Below are positions 49,430 through 58,227 of a stretch of 64,000 bases of DNA, piece after piece. Under the pieces are notes generated by a model that saw nothing but the letters and a program-made list of their open reading frames with translations, ran no database searches and had not been told where the DNA came from. The stretch is from positions 156,752 to 220,751 of the forward strand of contig CAJXSH010000001.1 in NCBI GenBank assembly GCA_913061005.1, given 5' to 3'. The stretch comes from an uncultured Ectothiorhodospiraceae bacterium (GTDB lineage: Bacteria > Pseudomonadota > Gammaproteobacteria > Nitrococcales > Nitrococcaceae). The stretch's first letter is position 1, and every line of letters starts with the position of its first letter. The position numbers and the translations under genes are program-made.

Positions 49430-51127
49430 GTGGTTGCCACTGCCCGTTCGCTGCCGCTTCTCAGCCGTCTTGCCCTGGGCCTGCGCCGTACCGGTGCATG
49501 GCCGGTGATCATGGCAGTGATTGCGCTTCTGGTCTCGTTGCCGGTGCTCACCGTCCTGAGCCAGATATTCGTGCCGGCGCCGGAGATCTGGTCGCATCTG
49601 GCCAGCACCGTTTTACCGCGGTATCTGCTCAATACCGCCGGATTGACCCTGGGCGTTGCGGTGGGTGTGCTGGTCATCGGTGTGGGCACCGCCTGGCTGG
49701 TGGTGATGTGCCGGTTTCCGGGCCAGCGCTGGTTTGAGTGGGCGTTGCTCTTGCCACTGGCGGTGCCCACCTATGTGATTGCCTACGCTTACACCGACTT
49801 CTTTCAGTTTGCCGGCCCGCTGCAGTCGTTTTTGCGCGAGACATTCGGCTGGGGCGCGGGGGATTACTGGTTTCCGCCCATTCGCTCGCTGGGCGGGGCG
49901 ATTGCGTTGCTCACCCTGGTGCTCTATCCGTACGTCTATCTGCTGACCCGGGCGGCCTTTCTCGAGCAGTCGGTCTGTGTGCTGGAAGTCGGGCGGACCC
50001 TGGGGCGCGGGCCATGGCGGCTGTTTGCAACGGTGGCGGTGCCGCTCGCCCGTCCGGCGATCGCCGGCGGCGCGGCGTTGGCGTTAATGGAGACCCTCAA
50101 CGAGTTCGGCGCAGTGCAGTTCTTTGCCGTGGACACCTTCACCGCGGGCATCTATCGGACCTGGTTCGGGCTCGGCGAGCGGACCGCCGCCGCGCAGCTT
50201 GCCGGGGTGTTGCTTTTGTTCGTGCTTTTGCTGTTGGTCATCGAGCGCGCCTCGCGGGGCAAGGCGCAGTTCTTCCATACCTCGAGCCGCTATCGTGAGC
50301 TGCCGCGCTACGAGCTCAGCGGTGCGCGGCGGTGGCTTGCCACCACGGCCTGTCTGTTTCCGGTGGCGCTCGGGTTCCTGCTGCCGGCGGGGTTGTTGCT
50401 GGAGATGAGCTTGACCAACGGTGATCAGCAGCTCGGCTGGGGATTTCTTGGTTATATCGTCAACAGCGTATCGCTGGCCACAGCGGCGGCGCTGGGGGCG
50501 GTGGGCCTGGCGGTGGTGTTGTCCTACGGAGTCCGGCTTTCGGGGTCCGGTTTCAGTCAGGCCATGGTCCGGGTCTCGGCGATGGGCTATGCGATCCCCG
50601 GGGCGGTTGTCGCCGTGGGCATCCTCATCCCACTGGGCTGGCTCGACCAGCGGCTCTACGGCCTGCTCCACGGTGAGTGGGGCTGGGATGTGGGGCTGGT
50701 GCTCACCGGCACCGGCTTTGCCCTTGTCTATGCCTATCTGGTGCGTTTTCTGGCGGTGTCCTACAACGCCGTTCAGGCCAGCCTGACCAAGGTCACGCCC
50801 AGTATGGATGCGGCGTCCCGCACCCTCGGGCGGACCGCCGGCGGCACACTGCGGCGGGTCCATGCGCCGATTATCCGCGGCAGCCTGCTGGGTGCCGGTA
50901 TCCTGGTCTTTGTCGATGTCATGAAAGAGCTGCCGGCGACCATCATCCTGCGCCCGTTTGATTTCACCACACTGGCCGTGCGCTCTTACGAGCTGGCATC
51001 GGATGAACGCCTCAGTCAGTCCTCGACCGCGTCCCTGGCCATCGTGCTGGTGGGGATCATCCCGGTGATCCTGCTCAGTCGGGCGATGCGTCGCTCGCGG
51101 CCGGGTTCCGGGGCCGGGGAAGCCTAG
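49430..51127 (+). CDS. fbpB: Iron(III) ABC transporter permease (FbpB/SfuB-like, fused two-domain)
   Basis: A 565-aa permease with two repeated permease halves, about twelve helices, for Fe3+ uptake. Each half carries the EAA-type cytoplasmic loop (EVGRTLGRGPWRLFATVAVPLARPAIAGG; ASRTLGRTAGGTLRRVHAPIIRGSLLGAG). The start is the GTG at 49430, preceded at six bases by AGGAGAG; the ATG at 49409 has nothing comparable. It ends on a CTAG shared with the convergent ATPase gene fbpC, and the receptor fbpA lies beyond that gene. The three parts of one transporter are therefore on two strands, which is unusual. Confidence 0.93.
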   Translation: MVATARSLPLLSRLALGLRRTGAWPVIMAVIALLVSLPVLTVLSQIFVPAPEIWSHLASTVLPRYLLNTAGLTLGVAVGVLVIGVGTAWLVVMCRFPGQRWFEWALLLPLAVPTYVIAYAYTDFFQFAGPLQSFLRETFGWGAGDYWFPPIRSLGGAIALLTLVLYPYVYLLTRAAFLEQSVCVLEVGRTLGRGPWRLFATVAVPLARPAIAGGAALALMETLNEFGAVQFFAVDTFTAGIYRTWFGLGERTAAAQLAGVLLLFVLLLLVIERASRGKAQFFHTSSRYRELPRYELSGARRWLATTACLFPVALGFLLPAGLLLEMSLTNGDQQLGWGFLGYIVNSVSLATAAALGAVGLAVVLSYGVRLSGSGFSQAMVRVSAMGYAIPGAVVAVGILIPLGWLDQRLYGLLHGEWGWDVGLVLTGTGFALVYAYLVRFLAVSYNAVQASLTKVTPSMDAASRTLGRTAGGTLRRVHAPIIRGSLLGAGILVFVDVMKELPATIILRPFDFTTLAVRSYELASDERLSQSSTASLAIVLVGIIPVILLSRAMRRSRPGSGAGEA

Positions 51128-52263
51128 AGCGGAAAGACGAACGCCTGGCTGGCGTCCAGATGGACGTCGATGGGGTCGTCACGCTCGGGCAGGTAAACCC
51201 CCGGGATATGGGCATGCATGTGGAATTCATCGTTGCCCTGGTGCACACACAGATGAATGAAGCTGGCGCCACCGAGTAGCCGTGACATCAGCACATGGCT
51301 GCCGGTGTGGTCCCGGGGGCCGCTTCGATGCTCCACGCGCAGGGCCTCGGGCCGGATCAGTACCTGTGCCTGGCTGCCCTCGGGCAGGTGTTGCGCCTCG
51401 ACCGGGCCGACCGGTGTCTCGACACGGCCATTGGCCACCACGCCCTGGAGTTCGTTGACATCGCCAAAGAACCGCACGACAAAAGGGTCGACGGGTTGGC
51501 AGTAGATTTCGGTCGGGCGGCCCTGCTGGATAATCCGGCCGTTGCGCATCACCGCGATCCGGTCGGCCATGAAAAGCGCCTCTTCCGGGTCATGGGTCAC
51601 CAACAGGGTGGCGGTGCCGTTGCGCTTGAGCAGATGCAGCGTGTCATCGCGAATACGATCCCGCAGTCGCGCATCGAGTCCCGAAAACGGCTCGTCGAGC
51701 AGCATGATACGGGGCGATGGGGCGAGGGCCCGGGCCAGGGCCACCCGTTGTTGCTGGCCGCCGGAGAGGACATGCGGGAAGCTCTCGGCAAAAGGCGCCA
51801 GCCCCAGCTGTGCCAGCAACGCCCGTGCCCGCTGCTCGCGCTCTTTGGCAGAGAGCTTGGGCAGGCCAAAGCAGACGTTTTCGAGCACGCTGAGATGCGG
51901 AAAGAGCACCGCATCCTGGAATACCAGCCCGACCTGACGCTGCTCGGGCGGCGTCCAGGTGCTGCTTTGCGAATCCGACATCAGCTGTTCGCCGATTCGC
52001 ACGCGTCCGTGTTGTGGACGTTCCAGCCCGGCAGCGAACCGCAGCAAGGTGGTCTTGCCGCAGCCGGATGGCCCCAACAGGCAGACCAGCTCCTCGGGCT
52101 CGACATTCAGGTTGATGTCTTCGGCCGCTGTCACGGTGTCGAAATCGTGGCTGATGTGCTCAAGCGCCAGTGCCTCGCCGGCCGGGTAGGGGCAGGGTGA
52201 CTGCACGGCCGAGACACCGCCGGCGGGGAAGCGAGAGACCAATGGATCGTGCTGTGCGCTCAT
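51124..52263 (-). CDS. fbpC: Iron(III) ABC transporter ATP-binding protein (FbpC)
   Basis: A 379-aa ABC ATPase that powers the iron transporter. Motifs: Walker A LLGPSGCGKTTLLRF, Q-loop GLVFQDAVLFPHLSV, signature LSGGQQQRVALARALA, Walker B IMLLDEPFSGLDARLRD, switch His in LLVTHDPEEALFMADR. A C-terminal TOBE regulatory domain (about 260-379) follows, as in FbpC. The N-terminus is about 35 residues longer than usual before the ABC core (LALEHISHDFDTVTA). The ATG at 52263 has no ribosome site, and the true start could be later. It is divergent from fbpA across a 145-bp region with two Fur-like sites. Confidence 0.92.
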   Translation of the reverse strand: MSAQHDPLVSRFPAGGVSAVQSPCPYPAGEALALEHISHDFDTVTAAEDINLNVEPEELVCLLGPSGCGKTTLLRFAAGLERPQHGRVRIGEQLMSDSQSSTWTPPEQRQVGLVFQDAVLFPHLSVLENVCFGLPKLSAKEREQRARALLAQLGLAPFAESFPHVLSGGQQQRVALARALAPSPRIMLLDEPFSGLDARLRDRIRDDTLHLLKRNGTATLLVTHDPEEALFMADRIAVMRNGRIIQQGRPTEIYCQPVDPFVVRFFGDVNELQGVVANGRVETPVGPVEAQHLPEGSQAQVLIRPEALRVEHRSGPRDHTGSHVLMSRLLGGASFIHLCVHQGNDEFHMHAHIPGVYLPERDDPIDVHLDASQAFVFPL

Positions 52264-52295
52264 GGGCAAAGTGTCGGCGATCGGGCCGGCCAATT

Positions 52296-52314
52296 GCAAG
52301 CGATTCTCATTGGG
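52296..52314. promoter_or_regulatory. Fur-box-like site between fbpC and fbpA
   Basis: Read on the minus strand, AATGAGAATC and the following bases match 11 of 19 positions of the Fur consensus GATAATGATAATCATTATC, the typical level for functional sites. It lies 33 bp upstream of the fbpC ATG and would allow iron-dependent repression. Confidence 0.5.
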
Positions 52315-52352
52315 GTTGACCCGGGGGCAGCGATGGGGTGGAATGCCTCTCA

Positions 52353-52371
52353 GATGCGAATGGTTCGCATC
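52353..52371. promoter_or_regulatory. Perfect 19-bp palindrome upstream of fbpA, probable Fur operator
   Basis: GATGCGAA-TGG-TTCGCATC is an 8-3-8 perfect inverted repeat 38 bp before the fbpA ATG. The GCGAAT core and flanking CTCATT recall Fur sites of several proteobacteria, although it matches the E. coli consensus at only 9 of 19 positions. With the site at 52296-52314 it probably controls both divergent genes. Confidence 0.5.
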
Positions 52372-52408
52372 CTCATTTAAATTGCAACGGTTTAAAGGAG
52401 AACCACCC

Positions 52409-53434
52409 ATGGCAAAGCGGACCCACACCACGGCATGGATGATCGGCCTGGGGCTCGCCACCGGGGCGAGTGTTGCGGCGGCACAGACACTCAACCTCTA
52501 CACGGCGCGGCACTATGACTCGGATGAGGCGCTCTATCAGGCCTTCACCGATGCCACCGGCATTGAGGTCAACGTGCTCGAGGGCGATTCGGATCAGCTT
52601 ATCGAGCGAATCCGCCGCGAAGGGGCGGCCAGTCCGGCGGATGTGTTCATGACGGTCGACGCCGCGCGTCTGCAGCGTGCCGAGAACGCCGGGATCCTCG
52701 CCCCGGTGGACTCCGAGGTGCTCGAATCGCGTCTGCCGGCTGCACTCCAGCATCCGGACGACCTGTGGTTCGGCTTCAGCGAGCGTGTCCGGGTGGTCTA
52801 CTACAACACCGATGTCTACGACGAGCCGCCGCTCGAGCGGTACGAGGATCTCGCCGATGCGCGGTTCGATGATGAAATCTGCATCCGCTCGTCGAGCAAT
52901 GACTACAACCAGTCGCTGGTCGCCTCGCTGATCGCCGCCAACGGCCTCGAAGCGACAGAGGCCTGGGCCGAGGGCCTGGTGGAGAACATGGCCCGTCCGC
53001 CGCAGGGCGGGGATACCGATCAGCTCCGGGCGGTTGCCGCGGGCGAGTGCAGCCTGGGTGTGGGTAACCACTACTACTACACCCGCCTGGAACTCTCGGA
53101 CGATCCGCAGGATCAGGCCGTGGTCGACACCACCGCGCTGTTTTTCCCCAACCAGGATGACCGGGGCGCGCATCGCAACATCGGGGGTGCGGCGCTGGTG
53201 GACGGCGCACCGAATGCCGATGCGGCGGTGCAATTCCTGGAGTTTCTCGCCTCTGACGAGGCTCAGCGGATGTTCTCGATGGGCAATAACGAATTCCCCG
53301 CTGTGGACGGGGTCGAGCCCATCGAGGCGCTCCAGCCCTATGCCGATCGCCGGCTTGATGAGCTGAATGTCGGCGTGCTGGGCGAGAACAACGCCCAGGC
53401 GGTGCGGCTGATGGATCGGGCGGGCTGGCGCTAG
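52409..53434 (+). CDS. fbpA: Periplasmic iron(III)-binding protein (FbpA/FutA-like)
   Basis: A 341-aa receptor for Fe3+ with a Sec signal (MIGLGLATGASVAAAQ). The mature protein starts LNLYTARHYDSDEALYQAF, typical of FutA/FbpA, and contains the iron-site tyrosines in GVGNHYYYTRLELS, with other ligands near YTARHY (His/Tyr) and RVVYYNTDVY. GNNEFPAVDG near the C-terminus is another family mark. An AAGGAGAA ribosome site lies seven bases before the ATG. It is divergent from fbpC and followed by a good terminator, so it is a single-gene unit supplying excess receptor, with Fur-like sites upstream. Confidence 0.94.
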   Translation: MAKRTHTTAWMIGLGLATGASVAAAQTLNLYTARHYDSDEALYQAFTDATGIEVNVLEGDSDQLIERIRREGAASPADVFMTVDAARLQRAENAGILAPVDSEVLESRLPAALQHPDDLWFGFSERVRVVYYNTDVYDEPPLERYEDLADARFDDEICIRSSSNDYNQSLVASLIAANGLEATEAWAEGLVENMARPPQGGDTDQLRAVAAGECSLGVGNHYYYTRLELSDDPQDQAVVDTTALFFPNQDDRGAHRNIGGAALVDGAPNADAAVQFLEFLASDEAQRMFSMGNNEFPAVDGVEPIEALQPYADRRLDELNVGVLGENNAQAVRLMDRAGWR

Positions 53435-53473
53435 GCCGCCGTTCGCAGACTGACTCTCTCCCCTTGGAGTGCT

Positions 53474-53510
53474 GGCCGTGGTCGGGGCGAACCCGTCCAC
53501 GGCCTTTTTT
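53474..53510 (+). terminator. Intrinsic terminator after fbpA
   Basis: GGCCGTGG (53474-53481) pairs with CCACGGCC (53497-53504) across a 15-base loop that contains an inner GGG/CCC pairing, and is followed by six T residues. It lies 40 bp after the fbpA stop. Confidence 0.9.
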
Positions 53511-53581
53511 GTCCCAGTCAATGATCAGCGGCAGGCGTGTCTGCCGGGGTATGATCATTCAACAACCAACAGGGGACGGTC

Positions 53582-54367
53582 ATGACCATTCCAGTGCTTA
53601 TCGTTTTGGCCGCGGTCGCGGCGATTGTCGTTGCATCGTTTCGGGTCTTTCGCGAGTACGAAAGGGCGGTGATCTTTCTGCTGGGCCGGTTCTGGAAGGT
53701 CAAAGGGCCCGGATTGCGGTTGGTCATCCCGATCATCCAGCAGGCGGTCAAGGTCGACCTGCGGTTGATCACCCTGGATGTGCCCTCGCAGGATGTGATT
53801 TCCAAGGATAACGTGACCGTGAAGGTCAACGCCGTGTTGTATTTTCGGGTGATGGACCCGGAGCGCGCTGTCATTCATGTCGAAGATTATTACGCCGCGA
53901 CCAGTCAGCTGGCCCAGACCACGCTGCGATCGGTGCTGGGCAAGCATGATCTCGACGAGATGCTCTCTGAGCGGGATAAACTCAACGCCGATATCCAGGA
54001 GATCCTCGACACCCAGACCGACGCCTGGGGCATCAAGGTGGCCAACGTCGAGATCAAGCATGTGGATCTGGACGAGTCGATGATTCGCGCGATCGCCCGT
54101 CAGGCCGAGGCCGAGCGAAACCGCCGGGCCAAGGTCATCCATGCCGAAGGCGAGTATCAGGCCTCGGAACAGCTCCTGCAGGCCGCCCAGGTGCTCGCCG
54201 AGAACCCTCAGGCCATACAGTTGCGCTATCTGCAGACCTTGAGTGACATTTCCGTGGATAACGCCTCGACGATCGTCTTTCCGGTGCCCATGGACATGCT
54301 CAAGGCGCTGGGGCCGAATGCGCTGGGGTCGAACCCGCTGAAACCCAACCCGGAGCCCAAAGCATGA
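53582..54367 (+). CDS. SPFH/stomatin-family protein (slipin)
   Basis: A 261-aa membrane-associated slipin. One N-terminal helix ([18 protein letters not shown], 3-20) anchors it, followed by the SPFH domain with [46 protein letters not shown] and [17 protein letters not shown], then a coiled coil ([23 protein letters not shown]) that mediates ring assembly. Bacterial slipins organise membrane microdomains and often partner a NfeD-type protease; no nfeD is adjacent. Good AGGGGACGG ribosome site. Its stop overlaps the xerD ATG (ATGA), linking it unexpectedly to a recombinase gene. Confidence 0.93.
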   Translation: MTIPVLIVLAAVAAIVVASFRVFREYERAVIFLLGRFWKVKGPGLRLVIPIIQQAVKVDLRLITLDVPSQDVISKDNVTVKVNAVLYFRVMDPERAVIHVEDYYAATSQLAQTTLRSVLGKHDLDEMLSERDKLNADIQEILDTQTDAWGIKVANVEIKHVDLDESMIRAIARQAEAERNRRAKVIHAEGEYQASEQLLQAAQVLAENPQAIQLRYLQTLSDISVDNASTIVFPVPMDMLKALGPNALGSNPLKPNPEPKA

Positions 54368-55263
54368 CCCAGGCCCCCGAGGCCGACCGGATCGCTGCCT
54401 TCGTTGATGCGTTGTGGATGGAGCGGGGCCTGGCAGAAAACACCCTGGCCGCTTACCGGAGTGATCTGCAGGGCTTTGCCGGCTGGCTGGCGGCCCGTGG
54501 ACAGACACTGCTGGCCGCCGATCGCGGCGATGTGATGGGCTATCTGGCGTATCGGGTGGGGCATGGCGCCAGCCGCCGCAGCAGCGCGCGGCTGCTCTCG
54601 AGCTTGCGTCGGTTCTATCGCCACCAGCAGCGTCAGGGCATGATCCGCGACGATCCCACGCAGCGGGTGGAGGCACCGCGGGCGGATCGGCCGCTGCCCG
54701 GGGCACTGACCGAGGCCGAAGTCGAGGCACTGCTACAGGCGCCCGATCGACAGACCGACCTGGGGCAACGCGACCGCTGCATGCTGGAGGTGCTCTACGC
54801 CACGGGGCTGCGGGTCAGCGAATTGGTGGGTCTGCGGCTTGACCAGGTCAATCTGCGCCAGGGGTTAGTGCGCATCACCGGCAAGGGAGGCAAGGAGCGC
54901 CTGGTGCCGCTGGGCGAAACCGCGGTGGACTGGCTGGAGGATTACCTGGCCAGCACCCGGCCGGGGTTGGCCCCGGCGGGTCGCAGTGATGCGGTATTCG
55001 TCACCACTCGCGGTCGCGGCATGACCCGGCAGGCGTTCTGGTACCGAATCCGCCACCACGCGCAGCAGGCAGGCATCCAGCGGGCGCTCTCACCCCATAC
55101 GCTTCGCCATTCCTTCGCCACCCACCTGCTCAACCACGGGGCGGATCTGCGGGTGGTGCAACTGCTGCTTGGCCACAGTGACCTGTCCACCACCCAGGTC
55201 TACACCCATGTGGCCCGCGCCCGGCTGCAGGCACTGCATGCCGAGCATCATCCGCGAGGCTAG
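54364..55263 (+). CDS. xerD: Site-specific tyrosine recombinase XerD
   Basis: XerD with XerC resolves chromosome dimers at dif under FtsK control. The 299-aa protein (E. coli 298) has an N-terminal SAM-like DNA-binding domain (1-105) and a catalytic domain with the full set Arg150 (ATGLRVSEL), Lys174 ([11 protein letters not shown]), His245 and Arg248 (HTLRHSF), His271 ([11 protein letters not shown]) and nucleophile Tyr280 (VYTHV). XerD rather than XerC is favoured by length and by the N-terminal pattern; XerC is not in the window. It begins on the slipin stop and ends on a CTAG shared with convergent fdxA. Confidence 0.93.
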   Translation: MTQAPEADRIAAFVDALWMERGLAENTLAAYRSDLQGFAGWLAARGQTLLAADRGDVMGYLAYRVGHGASRRSSARLLSSLRRFYRHQQRQGMIRDDPTQRVEAPRADRPLPGALTEAEVEALLQAPDRQTDLGQRDRCMLEVLYATGLRVSELVGLRLDQVNLRQGLVRITGKGGKERLVPLGETAVDWLEDYLASTRPGLAPAGRSDAVFVTTRGRGMTRQAFWYRIRHHAQQAGIQRALSPHTLRHSFATHLLNHGADLRVVQLLLGHSDLSTTQVYTHVARARLQALHAEHHPRG

Positions 55264-55583
55264 CGCTCGAGCAGTTCCAGTTTGCCGCTTTTGCCATCCC
55301 ATTGTTCGGCGTCCGCCGGTGGATCTTTCTGTTCGGTGATCACCGGCCACTGCTGGGCGAGTTCGGCGTTGAGTTCGAGAAAATGGGCCATGGACTCCGG
55401 CAGGTCGTCCTCGGAGTAAATGGCCTCGGCCGGGCATTCCGGCTCGCAGAGGGTGCAGTCAATGCACTCGTCCGGGTCGATGGCCAGGAAATTGGGCCCC
55501 TCGTGGAAGCAGTCCACCGGGCAGACTTCGACACAGTCGGTGTATTTGCATTTGATGCAGTTTTCGGTGACGACGTACGTCAT
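55260..55583 (-). CDS. fdxA: Seven-iron ferredoxin FdxA
   Basis: A 107-aa ferredoxin with one [3Fe-4S] and one [4Fe-4S] cluster, a low-potential electron carrier. The exact family length and the cysteine pattern fit: Cys9, Cys17 and Cys50 for the 3Fe cluster and Cys21, Cys40, Cys43 and Cys46 for the 4Fe cluster ([32 protein letters not shown]). The ATG at 55583 has GGAG six bases upstream. A promoter is visible before it. It often sits next to mutS in gammaproteobacteria, as here. Its physiological partner is not evident. Confidence 0.97.
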   Translation of the reverse strand: MTYVVTENCIKCKYTDCVEVCPVDCFHEGPNFLAIDPDECIDCTLCEPECPAEAIYSEDDLPESMAHFLELNAELAQQWPVITEQKDPPADAEQWDGKSGKLELLER

Positions 55584-55619
55584 GAGTGACTCCACAGGCA
55601 GTGGTCAGAGGATACCGCG

Positions 55620-55648
55620 ACCATAGGGGGCTGCACCGATCGCATCAA
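55620..55648 (-). promoter_or_regulatory. fdxA promoter
   Basis: On the minus strand TTGATG (55648-55643), a 17-bp spacer and TATGGT (55625-55620) give a sigma-70 promoter in the mutS-fdxA gap. A second -10-like TATCCT follows 12 bp downstream. Confidence 0.55.
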
Positions 55649-55665
55649 CCTAGCGGCGGTGGGGT

Positions 55666-58215
55666 TTAGTCATCGCCATCCACCAGGCCGCGCAGCCGAT
55701 AGAGCGCCTCCAGCGCTTGCCGAGGCGTCAGGGCATCGGGGTCGAGCTCGCGCAGTGCCTCATGGAGCTTGTCGCGATCATCCGAAGGCGCGGCAAACAG
55801 GGGTAATTGCGGGGTGTTGTCGGGCGTCGATTCCAGCTCGGCGAGCTTGTGCCGGGCGGCCCGCAGGACATCCGTCGGCACACCGGCGAGGGCGGCGACC
55901 TGCAGTCCATAACTCTGATTGGCCGGCCCGGGTCGGACGGTATGCAGAAAGACGATCTGCTCGCCGTGTTCCACTGCCTCGAGATGCCGGTTGACGGCCT
56001 CCGGATACTGATCCGGCAGCGCGGTGAGTTCGAAGTAATGGGTGGCAAACAGGGTGAAGGCCGAGATCGTCTGGCAAAGGGCCTCGGCGGTGGCCCAGGC
56101 CAATGCCAGACCATCAAAGGTGCTGGTGCCCCGGCCGATCTCATCGAGCAGCACCAGGCTGTTGGCGGTGGCGTTATTCAGGATATTGGCGGTTTCGGTC
56201 ATCTCGACCATGAACGTCGAACGCCCCCCGGCGAGATCGTCCGAGGCACCGATGCGGGTGAAGATGCGATCCAGCGGCCCGAAGCGCGCCGACTCGGCAG
56301 GGACAAAGCTGCCGATATGGGCCATGAGCGCCAGTAGCGCCACCTGCCGCATGTAGGTGGATTTGCCGCCCATGTTGGGCCCGGTGATGATCAGCATGCG
56401 CTGCTGGTCGTCCAGGACCACATCGTTGGGGACGAACGGCTCGGTGGTGTTCTGCTCGACCACCGGATGCCGTCCGCCGCGGATGTCCATGCCCGGTCGG
56501 TCATCCAGTTGCGGGCGAACGTAGTCGAGGGCGGCGGCCCGCTCGGCGAGCGCGGTCAGGCTGTCGAGTTCGGCCAGCGCCGCCGCCAGGCCCATGAGGC
56601 TGTCAAGATGATCGGCCAGCCAGGCGATGAGCGCCTCGAAGAGGGCCTTTTCGCGGGCCAGGGCCCGCTCGCGGGCGGAAAGCACCTTGTCCTCGAAGGC
56701 CTTGAGCTCGGGGGTGATATAACGCTCGGCGCCCTTGAGGGTCTGTCGGCGGATGTAATGGGCGGGGGCCTGGTCGCTCTGCCCCTTGCTGATCTCGATA
56801 AAGTAGCCGTGAACCCGGTTGTAGCTTACCTTGAGATGGGTGATCCCGGTGGCTTCGCGCTCGCGGTGCTCCAGGTCGGTTAAAAAGCCATCGGCGTTGC
56901 GCGACAGGCCGCGGAGCTCGTCCAGCTCGTTGTCATAGCCATCGGCGAGTACACCGCCGTCACGGATGACCACCGGCGGTTGTTCCACCAGCGCCGAGGC
57001 GAGCCTGTCGAGGATCGAGGGCTGAGGGCTTGCCGCCGCGGCCAGCTCGCGGAGTCGCGGGTCGGCGAGCGGCTGCAGTGCGTCGGCCAGCGCCGGTAGC
57101 ATTTGCAGGGTGTCACGCAACCCGGTCAGATCCCGGGGGCGGGCACTGTTAATGCCGATGCGCGCGGCGATACGCTCGATGTCCGCCGCGCGACGGAGCT
57201 GTTCGCGAATCAGAAGATAGTCGCCGCCGAGCAGCGTTTCGACCGCTGCCTGGCGCTTTTCAACGACGGCCTGGTCACGGAGCGGGCGATTGATCCATCG
57301 CCGCAGTGCGCGGCTGCCCATGCCGGTGACGGTTGTATCGAGCACCGCCGCCAGTGTCTGTTCGCTGCCGCCACCCAGGTTGCGTTCGAGCTCGAGGTTG
57401 TGACGGCTGGCGGCATCGATGGCGATCGCCGCATCGCTGCGCTCGATGCCCAGATGCTGAATATGCGGAAGGGCCGAGCGCTGGGTGTCGGTGACATAGG
57501 CGAGCACCGCGCCGGCCGCGGCGATGGCCATGGGCATGGCCTCGACGCCAAAGCCACTGAGATCACGGGTGGCGAAATGCTCCACCAGCCGACGTCGGGC
57601 GCTGTCCGACTCGAAATGCCAAGGGGGACGGCGAGTGACCCCGCCGTGGTGATGGGCGATCCAGTGGTCCGGCTGATCGTCACTGAGCAGAATCTCCGCC
57701 GGATCCAGCCGCGAGAGCTCTGCATCGAGCGCTGCCTGTCCGGTGCCTTCCATGACGGTAAAGCGCCCGGCGGCAAGCTCCAGGCTGGCGAGCCCCCAGT
57801 GATCGGGCGTGCCGGCAACCGCGGTGAGCAGGGCGCTGCGGCGCGCTTCAAGCAATGCGTCATCGGTCAGTGTGCCGGGCGTGACGATCCGGACCACCTC
57901 TCGCTCGACCGGTCCTTTGCTGGTGTTCGGGTCGCCGGTCTGCTCGCAGATGGCCACCGACTCGCCGCGGGCCAGCAAGCGAGCCAGGTAGTTTTCGTAG
58001 CTGTGAACGGGCACACCGGCCATGGGGATCGGCGCCCCGGCCGACTCGCCGCGTTGGGTGAGCGTGATATCGAGCAATTCTGCCGCCCGACGGGCGTCTT
58101 CATAGAAAAGCTCGTAGAAATCACCCATCCGGTAGAAAAGCAGCGTCTCGGGATGCGCTGCCTTGATGCGCAGATACTGCTGCATCATCGGGGTATGGCG
58201 GGGGGCTTCGGTCAT
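55666..58215 (-). CDS. mutS: DNA mismatch repair protein MutS
   Basis: MutS detects base mismatches and small loops and recruits MutL. The 849-aa protein (E. coli 853) has the mismatch-reading Phe-x-Glu in [11 protein letters not shown] near residue 35, the connector and lever domains, and the ATPase with Walker [15 protein letters not shown], Walker [17 protein letters not shown] and the trans-acting [12 protein letters not shown]-terminal helix-turn-helix dimer region and a short tail ([16 protein letters not shown]) follow. The ATG at 58215 is 7 bp after the upstream ATPase gene. TATAGT spans that junction six bases before the ATG, so mutS may also start its own leaderless message. Confidence 0.97.
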   Translation of the reverse strand: MTEAPRHTPMMQQYLRIKAAHPETLLFYRMGDFYELFYEDARRAAELLDITLTQRGESAGAPIPMAGVPVHSYENYLARLLARGESVAICEQTGDPNTSKGPVEREVVRIVTPGTLTDDALLEARRSALLTAVAGTPDHWGLASLELAAGRFTVMEGTGQAALDAELSRLDPAEILLSDDQPDHWIAHHHGGVTRRPPWHFESDSARRRLVEHFATRDLSGFGVEAMPMAIAAAGAVLAYVTDTQRSALPHIQHLGIERSDAAIAIDAASRHNLELERNLGGGSEQTLAAVLDTTVTGMGSRALRRWINRPLRDQAVVEKRQAAVETLLGGDYLLIREQLRRAADIERIAARIGINSARPRDLTGLRDTLQMLPALADALQPLADPRLRELAAAASPQPSILDRLASALVEQPPVVIRDGGVLADGYDNELDELRGLSRNADGFLTDLEHREREATGITHLKVSYNRVHGYFIEISKGQSDQAPAHYIRRQTLKGAERYITPELKAFEDKVLSARERALAREKALFEALIAWLADHLDSLMGLAAALAELDSLTALAERAAALDYVRPQLDDRPGMDIRGGRHPVVEQNTTEPFVPNDVVLDDQQRMLIITGPNMGGKSTYMRQVALLALMAHIGSFVPAESARFGPLDRIFTRIGASDDLAGGRSTFMVEMTETANILNNATANSLVLLDEIGRGTSTFDGLALAWATAEALCQTISAFTLFATHYFELTALPDQYPEAVNRHLEAVEHGEQIVFLHTVRPGPANQSYGLQVAALAGVPTDVLRAARHKLAELESTPDNTPQLPLFAAPSDDRDKLHEALRELDPDALTPRQALEALYRLRGLVDGDD

Positions 58216-58221
58216 GCGGAT

Positions 58222-58227
58222 ACTATA
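58222..58227 (-). promoter_or_regulatory. Candidate mutS -10 element giving a leaderless start
   Basis: TATAGT on the minus strand overlaps the stop codon of the upstream ATPase gene and ends 6 bases before the mutS ATG. No Shine-Dalgarno is present and no clear -35 is seen. Confidence 0.38.
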
